A stretch of 64,000 bases of DNA from Chloroflexi bacterium TSY (GTDB taxonomy: Bacteria; Chloroflexota; Anaerolineae; Caldilineales; Caldilineaceae). The notes beneath the pieces are model-generated. The model saw only the letters and a list, made by a program, of their open reading frames with translations. It made no database searches and was not told the origin of the DNA. This document shows, piece after piece, positions 63,730-64,000 of this stretch (position 1 is its first letter; each line of letters begins with the position of its first letter). Made by a program: the position numbers and the translations under genes. The stretch covers positions 1 to 64,000 of the forward strand of contig JAHBNG010000063.1 in NCBI GenBank assembly GCA_019217005.1, given 5' to 3'.

Positions 63730-64000
63730 ATGGATTCAATGCACTTCGATATCACGCAGGACGAACGAAAAGCGGGCACGCTGACGCCAGACAAGCTGAA
63801 GCGTGTGCACGACAGCTTCGAGACAAACGGCTACGCCGTTGTCAGCGGTCTCATCTCTCCCGAGACATGTGAACTGCTTTTACAGTCAGTACTCGAGGAT
63901 GTTGCGCTGATCCGCTCGCGACCTGATCCAACCCTGCACGAGCAACGAACCGGCATTGGTCATCTACAGTTGGGCCTGCGTCGATACGCCCCGTTTGTGA
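63730..64000 (+). CDS. Phytanoyl-CoA dioxygenase family protein 4, cut by window edge
   Basis: The frame from ATG 63730, after AGGAGG, is open to the window end (90 codons). It reads KLKRVHDSFETNGYAVVSGL, then ISPETCELLLQSVLEDV, the conserved N-terminal part of PhyH proteins. The metal motif lies beyond the window. Together with the SnoaL-like genes it suggests one catabolic cluster that continues to the right. Confidence 0.8.
   Translation, partial: MDSMHFDITQDERKAGTLTPDKLKRVHDSFETNGYAVVSGLISPETCELLLQSVLEDVALIRSRPDPTLHEQRTGIGHLQLGLRRYAPFV

Noticed and set aside
1..64000. tRNA, rRNA, phage or conjugation modules
   Set aside because: I looked for such features and saw none; mobile content is limited to IS elements and small non-autonomous elements.

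Overview
The window most resembles a bacterial chromosome segment from the Chloroflexota (Caldilinea/Anaerolinea-like). The case for this is indirect. Several secreted binding proteins have a lipobox followed by a long Ala/Ser/Glu/Asp-rich linker. There are repeated ABC uptake systems of the Opp, Mal and Lpl types, several phytanoyl-CoA dioxygenase (PhyH) proteins, sulfatases, XisH/XisI relics, and many short palindromic intergenic repeats. No rRNA, tRNA or phylogenetic marker is present, so the placement is an inference.

Layout. 1-1.2 kb: decayed housekeeping-type genes (HisA-like end, Nudix, HAD-IB). 1.2-5.7 kb: mobile-element debris, with two inverted copies of an IS4-type element around a broken IS1595-type element. 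5.8-13.6 kb: mostly intact genes (membrane protein, LysR-HxlR fusion regulator, DUF1330 protein, metallo-beta-lactamase-fold lipoprotein, NarL-type two-component pair, 2-hydroxyacid dehydrogenase) plus duplicated gene fragments. 13.8-15.1 kb: ISAs1-type element carrying a small nested element. 15.3-19.5 kb: cupin, TetR, sulfatase, DinB, decayed xisH/xisI, glycosidase remnant. 19.5-26.7 kb: complete Opp-type peptide/oligosaccharide transporter on the minus strand, with an in-frame stop in oppF and a homopolymer frameshift in oppC. 27.6-30.1 kb: three PhyH dioxygenases. 30.8-41.7 kb: two sugar-type ABC systems, nested and split by a second ISAs1 copy, ending in a divergent chaperonin-like gene. 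43.9-48.9 kb: one ATPase-nuclease gene broken by an ISL3-type element, an IS4-type element and a 215-bp non-autonomous element nested in the latter. 49.3-54.3 kb: sugar/sugar-acid enzymes (IolE-like isomerase, enolase-superfamily dehydratase, UxuA-like dehydratase) with broken neighbours. 54.7-56.7 kb: intact ATPase-nuclease paralogue. 56.7-64 kb: HAD hydrolase, three two-domain SnoaL-like proteins, LacI regulator with two perfect operators, binding protein, and the start of a fourth PhyH gene.

Overall the segment looks like a scavenging, carbohydrate- and organic-acid-using catabolic region that is being reshaped by small non-autonomous elements. I find at least six families of these (about 70-215 bp). 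Several have exact target-site duplications, and several host genes can be rebuilt in frame by removing the element. The most interesting items are the ATPase-nuclease pair, the LysR-HxlR fusion, the PhyH protein with an HxG instead of HxD motif, the ABC-linked chaperonin-like gene and the nested MITE families.
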